Origin: Nematopogon swammerdamellus | Lineage: Eukaryota > Arthropoda > Insecta > Lepidoptera > Adelidae | Reading direction: 5' to 3' | Assembly (NCBI GenBank): GCA_946902875.1 | Contig: OX336338.1 | Location: 9,725,971 to 9,789,970, forward strand | Length of the DNA stretch: 64,000 nt | In this document: positions 1-10,551 of the stretch, piece after piece | Layout of the letters: each line of letters starts with the position of its first letter | Position numbering within the stretch: position 1 is the first letter of the stretch | Translations under genes and position numbers: made by a program | Notes under the pieces: generated by a model | What the model saw: the letters and a program-made list of their open reading frames with translations, nothing else | What the model was told of the DNA's origin: nothing | The model's database searches: none

Positions 1-308
1 TGCGTTGGTCTAAGATTCTCATACAAAAATTATCAATTTTGATTTTTCAATCTTTATGGTATGTTATTATTATATTAAAGTTCAAATTGACTTAAGAATT
101 ATTACGTATCTTTTGTATGGGAGTATAGAAAAGTGTTGTTTTTAGATTTTCAGGCAATTTTTTAAATTTTTCTCTCCGTAAGGGCCATCCTCGCACTTCA
201 AGGAATATTCTAAAAAAAAGAATTAGCGAAATCGGTACAGCTGTTCTCGAGATTTGCGGTTAGCAAATTCAGCGATTCATTTTTATATATAAGAGAAGAA
301 GAAGAAGA
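1..308. other. No gene recognised
   Basis: AT-rich sequence without an open frame of note. It ends in a short GAA run at 294-308, next to a Helitron 3' terminus. Confidence 0.6.
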
Positions 309-606
309 CTAGCTGTGCCCGCGACTACGTCCGCGTGGACTTGATCTTTCTCAGCCTGTTATAAAACAACGTGACTCTGTCTGTCCGTTCGTTAGATGAT
401 TCAATTGTTTTGGTACGTTTTAATTGGGCAGGTTATAGACTTGATTCGACCTACATAAGTGAAGCCGCAACCAATGGTAATTTATAATCTACAATAACGC
501 TTCTCTGTAAACTATATTAGAAGTAGAATTTCCAGGAATGTGTAAACTATTTGAATTACTAATACGGGAAAGAGCCACGTATAGCTGGCCGTGCGAAAAG
601 CAACTC
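309..606 (-). mobile_element. Helitron 3' end, 5'-truncated
   Basis: Read on the minus strand, the segment ends in GCGGGCACAGCTAG followed by T. A CTAG terminus preceded by a GC-rich hairpin-capable stretch is the usual Helitron 3' end. Just upstream, in the same orientation, lies the end of a Helitron helicase reading frame. The element stops abruptly near 606, so only its 3' part is here. The same terminal motif recurs at 5430-5439, 5729-5732 and 31598-31601. Confidence 0.65.
489..604 (-). pseudogene. Helitron helicase, C-terminal end only
   Basis: The minus-strand translation contains CFSHGQLYVALSRISN, which matches the conserved last helicase motif (superfamily 1 motif VI) of Helitron Rep/helicase proteins. 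It is followed by about 20 residues containing NIVYRE and a stop codon at 489-491, as expected for the end of that protein. The rolling-circle Rep domain and the rest of the helicase are absent. The Helitron 3' terminus follows about 180 bases downstream on the same strand, so coding tail and element end are in their normal order. The fragment cannot be active by itself. Confidence 0.65.
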
Positions 607-712
607 AGCCGCGATCTAAGCCTGCTACCGAACCAAAGGCAGTGACCAATCAGTAAGTCACAGCCTCATGTCACAGCCTTCTCTTAATTATACTTATTTT
701 ACTATTTATTAC

Positions 713-902
713 ATGGTGGTACCAACCCGGGCGGGATAAACCCTACCACCTAGTAAGGTAAGAAGGGAAGGGACCTACAGTTTAACGTGGAATCCGAACC
801 ACGGTCAGCCTCCAACGGTGGAGCGGTCATCCATCCAAGTACTGACCGCGCTCAGGGTTGCTTATCAACAGTCGACCGACCGTACCACTGAGCTACCGAG
901 GG
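713..902 (-). mobile_element. SINE (tRNA/5S-headed family), 5' half
   Basis: The reverse complement runs from the tRNA-like start (TAGCTCAGTGG) through the 5S-like block (GTACTTGGATGG) to the GGTTGGTACCACC segment. The 3' half and poly(A) are missing. It abuts, with a few shared bases, the GGGTTCCGTA repeat that follows. Confidence 0.8.
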
Positions 903-1199
903 TTCCGTATCGCCATGTCATGGGTTGCGCCACTCACGCCATCTATGGCTTGTAATGAAACGCTTCATATTAGTTAAATGTTATGATTAGTTAAAATGCT
1001 TCATAATCTATTCGGTAGATGGCGCGCGCGCATACACTTTTTGGTTTCTTCTATGGAAACCCCCGTGATTTTTTTTCTTTTGGTTATTTTTATTATTTGC
1101 TGTTATATCGGCCATAATAACACATATTCTGTGAAAATTTCAACGGGCTACCTCTTACGGTTCAAGGGATACAGCCCTCGGACAGACAGACGACGGACG

Positions 1200-1230
<31 letters not shown>

Positions 1231-1295
1231 AGAGAGACGGCGTAGGCTTAGTAATAGGGTCCCGTACCGGATACGGAACCCTAAAAATTTTATGG
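896..1295 (+). repeat. GGGTTCCGTA dispersed repeat
   Basis: The copy starts ACCGAGGGTTCCGTATCGCC, passes through a 'GCCATCTATGG' block, a GAAATTTTCA-type block in reverse and a GACA microsatellite, and ends at GGATACGGAACCCTAAAA. Other copies lie at 2063-2240, 21901-22075, 34595-34960, 46895-47315 and 48003-48215. I believe this is a ubiquitous lepidopteran repeat, but its class is uncertain to me. Confidence 0.65.
1173..1240 (+). repeat. (GACA)n/(GACG)n microsatellite
   Basis: A run of GACA and GACGG units sits inside the GGGTTCCGTA repeat. The same position is microsatellite-like in the other copies of the family. Confidence 0.9.
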
Positions 1296-1751
1296 AAGGA
1301 TAAAATAACTCATAAATCTAATTACCAGATAACAGCGCCATCTATAATTCATTAGTTGACTTATTAATTATATTATAAACAATTTTATCTGAAGACGACA
1401 GATGGTCGAAATATCATAAAAAATATGTGTTTTTTTATTAAGTAATATAAATTATAAAAACAGATAAAAACTGCAAACATGAAATTTTTCACCCTCACCA
1501 GTCTACAGCCGTGTTTCTTTTCCATGACACTAAACAAAAGATCCGCGCGACGACGACGCCGCGACGCGCTGCGGCGGCGGCGCTGCACGCGGTGGCGCGG
1601 TGGCGTGTTGCTTTATCATATTTTCTAACTAAACTTAAAAAATTAATATCTTTTGATTCTGTGGGTTGATTTTGATGAAATAAACTCTAAATGTTACTCA
1701 GAATAAAGCTTTTAGTATTTAAATTTCGAATCCAATGAGTGGTTTTTACGT
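1296..1751. other. No gene; short GC-rich CGG/GCG patch
   Basis: AT-rich apart from 1546-1606, where CGACG, GCGGCGGCGG and GGCGCGGTGG runs occur. The arginine-rich minus-strand ORF across it is best explained by the base composition. Confidence 0.6.
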
Positions 1752-1865
1752 GATGCGCGCACAAACGAACAAACAAACTGACAAACCAACAAACCGACAA
1801 ACCAACAAACCGACAAACCAACAAACGGACAAACCAACAAACCGACAAACCGACAAACAGACAAA
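1752..1865 (+). repeat. ACAAACCNAC minisatellite
   Basis: Tandem ACAAACCAACAAACCGAC-type units, roughly 16-18 bases long with internal 4-base periodicity. The Thr/Asn/Lys-rich frame through it is a by-product. Confidence 0.85.
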
Positions 1866-2062
1866 AATTTCAAAAAATATATTTTTACGTTCTATTACTT
1901 ATTCCTTCCGTCCCCCAGTTATTGTTTTGCAAAAATAATTAATGTACAGACACGGCAAGTCTACGATTTTATTATATGTATAGATAGATGATTGCACAGA
2001 TACACTGGCAGCTTAAAGCTGATGAGTGTACAACGGAGATAATAATCGGCGGTGTCCTTTTT

Positions 2063-2240
2063 TAGGGTTCCAGAACCATACGGAAGCCTATTACTAAGCC
2101 TAGATTGTCTGCCTGCCTTGCCTGTATATCTGTCCGTTCGAGGGCTGTATCTTTTAAACCATAATTGATGGCCGGTTGAAATTTTCACAGAATATGACAT
2201 GTGTTATTGTCTCGGATATGTCAACAAATAATAAAAAAAG
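2063..2240 (-). repeat. GGGTTCCGTA dispersed repeat, partial
   Basis: Contains TAGGGTTCC, CCTATTACTAAGCCT, CGAGGGCTGTATCT and TGAAATTTTCACAGAATATG in the order seen in other copies. The microsatellite part is degenerate. Confidence 0.65.
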
Positions 2241-3856
2241 CCAAGAGTATAACATCAGGGGTACTCATACAATAAAGCTTCTAAGAATCGATTAGTACAT
2301 TTCACGCTACTAAATAATATATGGCTCCAGAGGTAGTATTAGCATTGCAGACAGACAAAAGATAGACGGATCTGGTTTTTTGACAGGTGTTCCATAGGTC
2401 CGCTATACCGGATCTACGGAACCCTCCGTGCATGAGTTAAAGTCTGACGTATTATTTTTTTTATTTTTATGTTCAAATTTTACTGCGACTATGGGCGTAG
2501 CAAGAAGAGGCCAGTTTTTTAGGGTTCCGTAGTCAACATAAGGAACCCTTGAAAATATTGCGGGTTTGTGAAAAGCATTTTTCGGTTTAGGGATCCGTTT
2601 GCGAATTATTAAGGTTTTAAGTGCTAATTTTTGTTAGAGTCAAGTGTCCCCCCCCCCCCCCCCCCAGCCAGCTAAACGGTTGTTATTAGATATGTGAAAA
2701 ATTCACAGCAGTAGTATATGTATATCGAAATTAAAAGGAAAACAATCACAGCTAAGTAGGCTGAACTAGGCTGTACAGGTTGGCGAGTAATAGTCGACTA
2801 GCTTATAAAATGTTCGGACGACAGCCATCATTTCACTGTTGAAGAACTTTTTCAAATTAACATTCATTTATTTCCCCTAAAAAATTATACAAATAATCAA
2901 ATAATTTATTTTGATAGGGTTCCGCAACTACGGAACCTTACACTGCGCGTGGCCCGACACGTACTTGGCCGCTTTTTTATGTAAAAACATCTACACATTT
3001 AATAAATTGATATTAGAGCGGAAAATGGCGAAAAAATGTATTATTAAAATATAAAGATCCATGTGTGTTTCATTATTCCAATCATTGTACGGAATAATAA
3101 AAATTTAATAATAATAAAATACAATAACCGACCGCGACAACCGTCTCATAATACGTGTTAGGAGGTATTAGGTGAGTATGTATATTATGGTATCCTAATA
3201 CGAAATGTCAACTGTATTAATTTCTTTGTTTCACGGCACTGTGGTACAAAAATGTTTGTAAATGTCTTTAATGTAAACACGAGAAAATCTTTTACTGGTT
3301 TAGTAATTTATGTGAAAAACCGCTTGCAACTATAATTATGTATGTACTATAAACTGTTGATTTTCCAAATATCTATACATCTATACATATAATAAAATCG
3401 TAAAGGTAAGAAAGTCTGTACATTGAATGTATTCGGAGAAAAACTAACCAGGGTGGCTTAAAACGAGATACTGAACATGTTAGAACAGTTTTTAAAATTT
3501 TTGTTTGTTTGTTTGTCTGTACGCGCATCACGCAAAAACCACTGAACTGTATTTGACGAAACTTTGTATAGTGGCAGTTTATATGCCGGAATGACATAAT
3601 AAATAAAAAAATATAATAAAAATTAAAATTATTAAAAATATCATTGTGCATTTGAAATCACGTAGTCCAAAGTAAAGATTTCTTGATTATTTGATTCATC
3701 TCGTGTGGATTCATCGAATGCAAAACAATTTTAAATGTCAAGTTGACAACGGAGAACTGTCATCTCGACGTGAGCTGGCCGGTAACGAATTATTTTATAA
3801 ATAAAAAAAAAATTTGAAGTTATGTCGCTGTCATTGGTGCAATTTTTATTTCTGTT
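2241..3856. other. No gene; scattered repeat scraps
   Basis: Short pieces of the GGGTTCCGTA family occur near 2395-2430, 2515-2560 and 2910-2975. A homopolymer of 18 C lies at 2648-2665. The remainder is AT-rich with no recognisable gene. Confidence 0.55.
2648..2665 (+). repeat. Poly-C tract
   Basis: An uninterrupted run of 18 cytosines in AT-rich DNA. Its exact length is liable to sequencing error. Confidence 0.9.
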
Positions 3857-3897
3857 CCCCGCGGCTTCGCTCGCGTGAAATTCGTATTTAAAAAAAA

Positions 3898-4850
3898 AGT
3901 AAGTAACTAAAGGCGGGGTCGAAGGCGGATCTGCGCTCACGTATACGATATTCTTTCTCGATGAAAGTAACTAAGGGCGAGGCGGAAGGCGGATCTGAGT
4001 TCTGGAAGAAGAAAAACATTCTTGAAGAAAGTAAGTAACTAAGGGCGAGGCCAAAGGCAAAGCTGTATTCTGGAAGACCATAAACCATCTCGAAGAAAGC
4101 AAGTAACTAAGGGCGAGGCCGCAGGCCGAGCTGCGTTCAGGAAGAAGATAAACCTTCTTGAAGAAAGTACGCAACTAAGGCGACGCCGAAGGCCGAGCTA
4201 CGTTCTGATAAATAATAAACCATCTCGAAGAAAGCAAGTAACTAAGGGCGAGGCCGAAGGCCGAGCTGCGTTCAGGAAGAAGTTAACCCATCTGGAAGAA
4301 AGCAAGTAACTAAGGCGAGGCCGAAGGCCAAGCTACGTTCTGATAAATGATAAACCATATCGAAGAAAGCAAGTAACTAAGGGCGAGGCCGCAGGCCGAG
4401 CTGCGTTCAGGAAGAAGATAAACCATCTTGAAGAAAGTAAGTAACTAAGGCGAGGCCGAAGGCCGAGCTACGTTCTGATAAACGATAAACCATCTCGAAG
4501 AAAGCAAGTAACTAAGGGCGAGGCTGAAGGCCGAGCTGCGTTCAGGAAGAAGCTAAACCATCTTGAAGAAAGTAAGTAACTTAGGCGAGGCCGAAGACCG
4601 AGCTACGTTCTGATAAATGATAAAACATCTCGAAGAAAGTAAGTAACTAAGGGCGAGGCCGAAGGCCAAGCTGCGTTCAGGAAGAAGCTAAATCATCTTG
4701 AAGAAATTAAGTAACTAAGGCGAGGCCGAAGACCGAGCTACGTTCAGGTAAACAATAAACCTTCTCGAAGAAAGTAAGTAACTAAGCGATATTTAGATTG
4801 AGTAAACGATAATTCTATCGAAGAAAGCAAGTCATTAAGGGCGAGGCCCG
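3898..4850 (+). repeat. Tandem array, ~67-bp unit, 135-bp dimer
   Basis: About 14 units of the type AAGTAACTAAGGGCGAGGCC-GAAGGCCGAGCT-GCGTTCAGGAAGAAG-ATAAACCATCTTGAAGAA. From about 4080 two variants alternate (ending GCTGCGTTCAGGAAGAAG or GCTACGTTCTGATAA). CTGCGTTCAG therefore begins at 4131, 4266, 4401, 4536 and 4671, exactly 135 bases apart each time. Confidence 0.9.
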
Positions 4851-4859
4851 AAGGCGGAA

Positions 4860-5395
4860 GCGGGTTTATGGTTTACCTGAACGCAGCTCGGCCTTCGGCC
4901 TCGCACTTAGTTACTTCCTTTCTTCCAGAAGGTTTATCGCCTTCCTGAACGCAGCTCGGCCTACGGCCTCGCCCTTAATTACTTACTCTCTTCGAGAAGG
5001 TTTATCGTCTTCCTAAACGCAGCTCGGCCTTCGGCCTCGCCCTTACTTTCTTCGAGAAGGTTTATCTTCTTCTTGAATGCAGCTCGGCCTTCGGCCTCGC
5101 CCTTAATTGCTTACCTTCTTCGAGAAGGTTTATCGTCTTCCTGAACGAAGCTCGGCCTTCGGCCTCGCCCTTAGTTACTTACTTTCTTCGCGAAGGTTTA
5201 TTTTCTTCCAGGATGCAGCTGGGTCTTCGGCCTCGCCGTTAGTTACTTAGTTTATTTGAGAAGGTTTATCGTTTATCTGAACGCAGCTCTGCCTTCGGCC
5301 TCACCCTTAGTTAGTTACTTTCTTTGAGAAGGTTTATCGTTTACCTGTACCCAGCTCGGTCTTCGGCCTCGCCCTCAGTTACTTACATTCTTCTT
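4860..5395 (-). repeat. Inverted tandem array of the same unit
   Basis: Eight units of CTGAACGCAGCTCGGCCTTC-GGCCTCGCCCTTAGTTACTT-ACTTTCTTCGAGAAGGTTTATC, spaced mostly 67-68 bases with one 60-base step. This is the reverse complement of the array on the left. The A/B alternation is not obvious here. Confidence 0.9.
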
Positions 5396-5484
5396 TGAAA
5401 TACGAATTTCACGCGAGCGAAGCCGCGGGCAATAGCTAGTAATAAAATAAAATAAAAATAATAAATAGAGCAATGTTTCTACGG

Positions 5485-5732
5485 GCCACACCGGCGGCCG
5501 TGTAACGTACCTACGTCAATATATGAATGTCTTATAACTCGAGAACCACTTTATCGACAACTCAACCGTGTCAGTTTCCTTAAAAAAAACCTGTTTACTT
5601 ATATGTGGTTTTAACTTTTACATTCTGTCACTTCTCAAAATGGTTTTAGGCTATAAATTATAACGCTACGTCATCGGCGGCCCGAGCTGTGAGCAAAAAG
5701 TCACGCGAAGCAAAGCCGCGGGCAAAAACTAG
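5485..5732 (+). mobile_element. Non-autonomous Helitron, 3' part
   Basis: Contains ACTCGAGAACCACTTTATCG and ends AAAGCCGCGGGCAAAAACTAG. The same order, inverted, is found at 31598-31790, so this is a shared family. A short SINE 3' tail (about 5561-5590, CAACCGTGTCAGTTTCC plus A run) lies within it. Confidence 0.55.
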
Positions 5733-6304
5733 CTGTGGTAAAGCACAGATGAGATATTAGTTGTAGAAGTCAGTATACATATTAACACACCACTGAAAGC
5801 GGTTGTGTCGTATTGGCGCTAGTGTTTGATGCCTAAAATAAATCCATTAAATCAGAAGAACTTTAACGGCTGTCCAGTAAGAACCCCAATTAAATTTCCG
5901 ATAAATTAATTTCATTATCGATAGCAGAGAGCGACCGGCGCGGCATCGAGAGCACCTGACTTTATCGAACGCGAGGCCATAGAGATGAAAATATTCCACC
6001 TAGCTACTGTTGGCGCGCACGTTCGTGGCCTCTGCGGGCGGAGGCCTATAGATCTTTAAACGATTATCCCTGTTTTGTCTTCGTACTTCAACCACGCATA
6101 ATTAGATAAATAATTTAATGCCATAAATAAAAAAGAGGTTTCGTAAATGACGTTACTTTCAGAGAATGATTCACAACACTATACATTCCATTCTCGCTTT
6201 CCTGCCGGAGGCCACGAACGTACGCGCTGACTGTAGATACTCTGGCTCAGTCAACTAAGTATACATATACATAGTAAAACAAATGTTACGAAGGAACTAC
6301 GTCA
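5733..6304. other. No gene recognised
   Basis: Unique-looking AT-rich sequence. GAGGCCAC-GAACGT-type strings occur in inverted orientation near 6017 and 6209 (CACGTTCGTGGCCTC and GAGGCCACGAACGTACG), which may be the arms of a small undescribed repeat. Confidence 0.5.
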
Positions 6305-6557
6305 TCCTCGGTAGCTCAGTGGTGCGGGCGGTCGACTGTTGTTAAGCAACGCTGAGCGCGGTCAGTACTTGGATGGGTGGCCGCTCGACCGTTGGAGGCT
6401 GACCGTGGTTCGGATTCCACGTAAAACTGTAGGTCCATTCCCTTCTTACCTTAATAGGTGGTTGGGTTTATCCCGGCCGGGTTGGTACCACCGCACTGAA
6501 CGAAACGTCGGTCGAAACGGCTATGTAAGTGAATAGTTCGTGTTTTCCGTCCAGATC
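6305..6557 (+). mobile_element. SINE 5' half, interrupted by the Pao insertion
   Basis: It begins CCTCGGTAGCTCAGTGG and carries the 5S-like block (TTAAGCAACGCTGAGCGCGG, then GTACTTGGATGG) and the body down to TTTTCCGTCCAGATC. The sequence then switches to Pao gag-pol. The missing 3' half resumes at 10558 at the next SINE position, and CAGATC is present on both sides (6552-6557 and 10552-10557). Confidence 0.8.
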
Positions 6558-9390
6558 GAAGTTGGAGTGGCTTGCCAACTTCCTAGACCGTGAAGCGGAT
6601 ATGCACATGAAGTTTGGTTATGTCACAAATGTAATACCTTCAACGAGCACGGTACATCAGGTTGTAGTAACAAATGATATGTCACACTCAACTAAAACAA
6701 AGGATATTTCTTTCTCAAATTCGAATCCTGGGAGAGTACAGACTGATTGCCTTTGCTGTCACGGTCCTCATACGCTAGATAATTGTGACAAGTTTCGTGC
6801 CATGTCTACTGACAAGAGATGGGTACTAGTCAAAGAAATTAAAGTATGTCATAGGTGTTTAAAACGAGGATCACATCGTTATAGAACATGCAATGCCAAA
6901 ACGTTATGTGGAGTTGTAGGCTGTAAATATCGTCATCATAAATTGTTACATGAGCCTCAGAAGATTAATTCCGGCGGTGGCGATGATGGTGACAGTAGCT
7001 ACACGGATGCTACACCGACAGTGGAGCTAGTGACCCACACCGCCCCGCGCAGTGTTCCTGATCCTGACACTACCGAAAGCAGCCACCAACAATTCGTCGA
7101 TAAACAACCTCTCTTAAAAGTTATTCCGGTTTCTGTAAGTGGACCGAATGGTAGCATCGACACATATGCATTGTTAGATGACGGTACTACGGCAACGTTC
7201 GTAGATGAGAAAATCACAAAACAAATAGGAGCAAAAGGCCCGAAAGGTACACTTCATGTAGATTGCATGGGACACCTCTCCAAGGACACGGATGTAGAGT
7301 ACGTAGATTTTTTCATAAGGGGACGTCAGTGTAGTGAAGTCTATCATGTGAAGAGGGCTAGATCCATAGTCGATTTGGGAATTAAACAACAAACGGCTGT
7401 TATCGACGATGTTCAGAAGTATTCACATCTCAAAGACATAGCTCACCTTCTATGTTACGAACAGGGTAAACCTATGGTCATGATTGGAACTGACAACTGG
7501 CATCTTACACTTACACGAGAAACACGAGAGCGTGGGCCTTCTGAACCAGTAGCCTCGCGCACAGCTCTCGGTTGGGTACTGTATGGCTTCGGTTCGAGTA
7601 AAACCAAGCCTGTAGCTTTTGTCAACCATATGCTCTGCCTCGACAATGATATTGATGATTCCGATAGCTTGACGAATTTAACAAATCTAATAAAAAATCA
7701 ATACCGGCTAGATTCGATAGGTATATGTATGAAGGAAAGTAGAAGTGTAAATGACGAACGCGCATTGAAAATACTAGATGATACGGTTCGTCGTTTACCG
7801 TCAGGTCGATTTGAAACAGGTTTGTTGTGGAAATCTAACGATATACAAGTACAGAATAGTTTTCACCTAGCATTATCACGTTTTGAAAGTTTAGAGAGGA
7901 AGATGTCCAAGGATATAGAGTACGCAGAATTATACAGAAAAAATATAAAAAATATGCTTGACAAAGGCTACGCAGAAGAATGTGTCTCAGAATCTTCTTC
8001 ATCCTCTTTGGTGTGGTATCTTCCACACTTTGGTGTGACAAATCCGCACAAACCAGGAAAGCTGCGTATAGTGCATGACGCTGCTGCGAAATACCAAGGT
8101 GTAAGTCTGAATTCGCTAATCCTTCCTGGCCCAGATCTGTTGCAACCACTATTAGATATACTTTTTCGATTCAGGGAAGGTAAAATCGCTCTCAATGCTG
8201 ATATTTGTGAGATGTTTCCCCAAATAAAAGTACGCGAGCGCGACAGAGACGCCCAGCGTTTTCTATGGCGCGATAGCCCATATGAACCGCTTAAAACATA
8301 TCGTATGTCGTCTATGATGTTTGGAGTGGCATCTAGTCCATGCACAGCTTTGTACATTAAAGATAAGAATGCCACTGAACTAAAAGATGCGTACCCTTCA
8401 GCCACAGAATCTATAGTAAAAGATCACTACATGGATGACTACTTAGGTAGCTTAGATTCTGCAGAAGAGGCTGCTCAATTAGCTTCAGACATTATACACA
8501 TTCACAACTGTGCTGGTTTTCAAATGCGTGCGTGGGTGTCCAATAATCCTACCGCTTTGTCTCTTGTGCCTGAAGAGTTACGTCTACACTCCAGCTCTGA
8601 CACAGAAGTAGCTTCACGAACCTCTTCAGGCAATGTACGCATTTTAGGTCTCATTTGGAAACCTGCACACGACACAATCACTTGGGAACTACCCAACTGT
8701 GATCATCTACCTAAAGAATTGACCAAAAGAAAAGTACTTACTCTTGTTATGCAATTATTTGATCCTCTAGGAGTACTTACACCCATCATAGCAAGAGGTC
8801 GCATCATGTTTCAACAGTTGTGGCGGGCTAGTCTAACTTGGGATGAGGAACTTCCTCATCAATACCAGTCCATGTGGCGAGACTGGCTTGAAGATTTGAC
8901 ATCCATTAAGAATTTGCAAATTCCCAGATGCTACTCCTGCATGCAAACTCCTGTGGAATGTGAGTTACACGTTTTTTCAGATGCTAGCGAGCTAGCTTTC
9001 GCGACTGTCGCATACTGGCGCTTTAAATATATAGATGGAAGCGTGAAACTCGCACTCATAGGAGGTAAAGTTCGCGTATCACCACTTAAACCAGTTTCGA
9101 TACCTCGTCTGGAGCTGCAAGGCGCGTTGATTGCCGCGCGTTTTGCGAATACTATACTTCAAAGTCATAGACTAAAACCAGTAAAGATTGTTTTTTGGTG
9201 TGATTCCATGACAGTCCTCGGATGGATACGTAGCGATGCTCGCTCGTTCAAGCCATACGTTGCCCACAGAGTAGGTGAGATAGTCGACACAACTGATACA
9301 TCGAATTGGAAGTGGGTACCGAGTGGTTTGAACGTGGCCGATGAACCAACACGCTTATCTCGGGGCATCGTAGACAAAGAATGTAGATAG
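6541..9390 (+). pseudogene. Pao gag-pol: zinc knuckles, protease, RT, RNase H
   Basis: About 950 codons are open, counted here from a Met at 6529 whose first nine or so codons come from the SINE rather than from Pao. Cys/His clusters at residues 74-141 (CLCCHGPHTLDNC, then CHRC, ending HHKLLH) are the Pao gag knuckles. LLDDGTT at about 215-221 fits the A17 retropepsin active site. The RT catalytic residues are D558 in NADICEMF and YMDD at 634-637. RNase H acidic residues are D818, E862, D892 and D938. The frame ends at a TAG (9388-9390) where relatives usually have tryptophan before a GPEFL motif; a single G-to-A change would explain it. The encoded enzymes would copy element RNA into DNA within gag particles. 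Confidence 0.9.
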
Positions 9391-10125
9391 ATTTCAGGTC
9401 CTGAATTTCTTTTGGACTCCCCAGAATTCTGGCCAACAGAGCCCAAGCGCGAGAGTTCTGAAAATGACTGTACAGAACTAAAACCGAAATTGGTGAACGT
9501 ACATGTTGTGATATGTGCACCAACTTCGGCTGACCCTAATCGTTTCAGTAAGTGGTCACGTTTAGTAAGAGCAACTGGCCGAGCACAACAATTCATTAGA
9601 ATTGTAAAACATAGGGCGTTAGCTAGATTACCGTCAGACCGAACTCCGACCGACCGAAAAGCTAAGCTGAAGCTCATACCGTTGACTGCCGAAAATCTTC
9701 AAGCTGCTGAACTACAAATAATACGATGCTGTCAAGCAGATACCTTCAAAGAAGAGATATCCTGTCTTCGTGCTCAAAAGCCGTTACTACGTGGCAGCAG
9801 ACTTTCAAATTTGTCACCCGCTCTAGACAATGACTGGAAAAAGGCTTTGAGACTAGCTGATCATTTTTGGAAAAGGTGGATTAAGGAATACCTTCCAACA
9901 TTGTTGCCGCGTCGTTCACCTCAACACACTTCCCCGAATTTGAACATTGGAGATCTCGTTTTTATAGCGGACCCGAACCTACCGAGAGGAACATGGCCTC
10001 GGGGACGGATCATCAACGTGTTCCCAGGAAAGGATGGGATAGTGAGGTCATTAGAAGTAAAAACTATAGGGGGCACTTTACGTCGCCCGTCTAAAAATAT
10101 CGTAAAAATACCCACATTCAACTAA
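9391..10125 (+). pseudogene. Pao integrase flanks with internal deletion
   Basis: This is the direct in-frame continuation of the upstream pol frame: ISGPEFLLDSPEFWP follows the stop codon immediately. About the first 140 codons resemble the linker and integrase N-terminal flank (ending LSNLSPALD). At about 9827-9829 the sequence jumps in frame to the post-catalytic region (KKALRLADHFWKRW, then a C-terminal domain with DLVFIADPNLPRGTWPRGRI). The HHCC zinc finger and the DDE catalytic core of a normal Pao integrase are missing, an estimated 0.9-1 kb. The frame ends at a stop at 10123-10125. Without the core it could not integrate DNA. Confidence 0.85.
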
Positions 10126-10316
10126 TAATTTATAATTTGAGTAAGTTTAAGGATAAAGTTAGTTATGTTAGTTTAAAACTATTATGTTTGTGTGAGTTCT
10201 TACGTAATATGCATAGGTAGAAATGTACTCGTATCTTAGTTTTATGATATTGTGTTCTTTTAATCGTTGTGCTCTAGTTAGGAAATTAGGTAGAAGCATT
10301 ACTTTGTTTCTGGGAG

Positions 10317-10475
10317 TGTTACGAACTAGGCACGTAATAAAAATAATGTAAAAAAAAGCATTCCAAATTCGAACCGTGTGACATGTCTGCGATGGAAAAA
10401 ATTACAACAAGAAAAAATGGTTGTCAAATAAAATGTAAAATGCATAATAAAATCATTTTCATTTAATAGTTAACA
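10317..10475 (+). repeat. Probable Pao 3' LTR
   Basis: It begins TGTTACGAACTAGG after a short purine tract (GGGAG) and ends AGTTAACA, so the termini are TGTTA...TAACA. AATAAAA signals lie inside. It is only 159 bases, shorter than most Pao LTRs, and no 5' copy is available to confirm the borders. Confidence 0.5.
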
Positions 10476-10483
10476 AGTGTCAT

Positions 10484-10551
10484 CTTCATCATCATCATCA
10501 GCCTGTATCGGTCCACTGCTGGACATAGGTCTCTCGCAAGGCACGCCACCA
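10484..10551 (-). mobile_element. LINE 3' end with GAT-rich tail
   Basis: The reverse complement reads CCTATGTCCAGCAGTGGACC, GATACAGGCTGATGATGATG. I know this as a very common LINE 3' end in Lepidoptera. The opposite-strand copy is at 28563-28625. Confidence 0.65.

Larger units (their letters stand above)
3857..5439. mobile_element. Large palindromic (foldback-like) element with Helitron-type ends
   Basis: The outer 33 bases at 3857-3889 and the bases at 5398-5430 are inverted copies with a single mismatch; the shared core is GCGAGCGAAGCCGCGGG. Inside them is a direct tandem array, then the same unit in opposite orientation, with the turn near 4858. The right end carries a Helitron-like terminus AATAGCTAG|T; the left end is mutated at the equivalent place. 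Two readings fit: two tandem-repeat-bearing Helitron relatives arranged head to head, or a foldback element that acquired Helitron ends. No transposase is present. Family membership is inferred. Confidence 0.65.
6558..10475 (+). mobile_element. BEL/Pao LTR retrotransposon, 5'-truncated and degraded
   Basis: A continuous Pao-type reading frame covers the gag zinc-knuckle region, an A17-type protease, reverse transcriptase and RNase H. After one stop codon it continues in the same frame into integrase flanks. A probable short 3' LTR follows (10317-10475). The 5' LTR and most of gag are missing because the element begins inside gag at the SINE junction. The integrase zinc-binding and catalytic core are deleted, so it is not autonomous. 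The good preservation elsewhere suggests a fairly recent origin (inference). Confidence 0.9.

Noticed and set aside
1385..1588. Arginine-rich minus-strand ORF
   Set aside because: Explained by CGACG/GCGGCGG composition and AT-rich flanks; no domain.
3898..5395. CRISPR array
   Set aside because: Units are contiguous without unique spacers and occur in both orientations; the surroundings are eukaryotic repeats.
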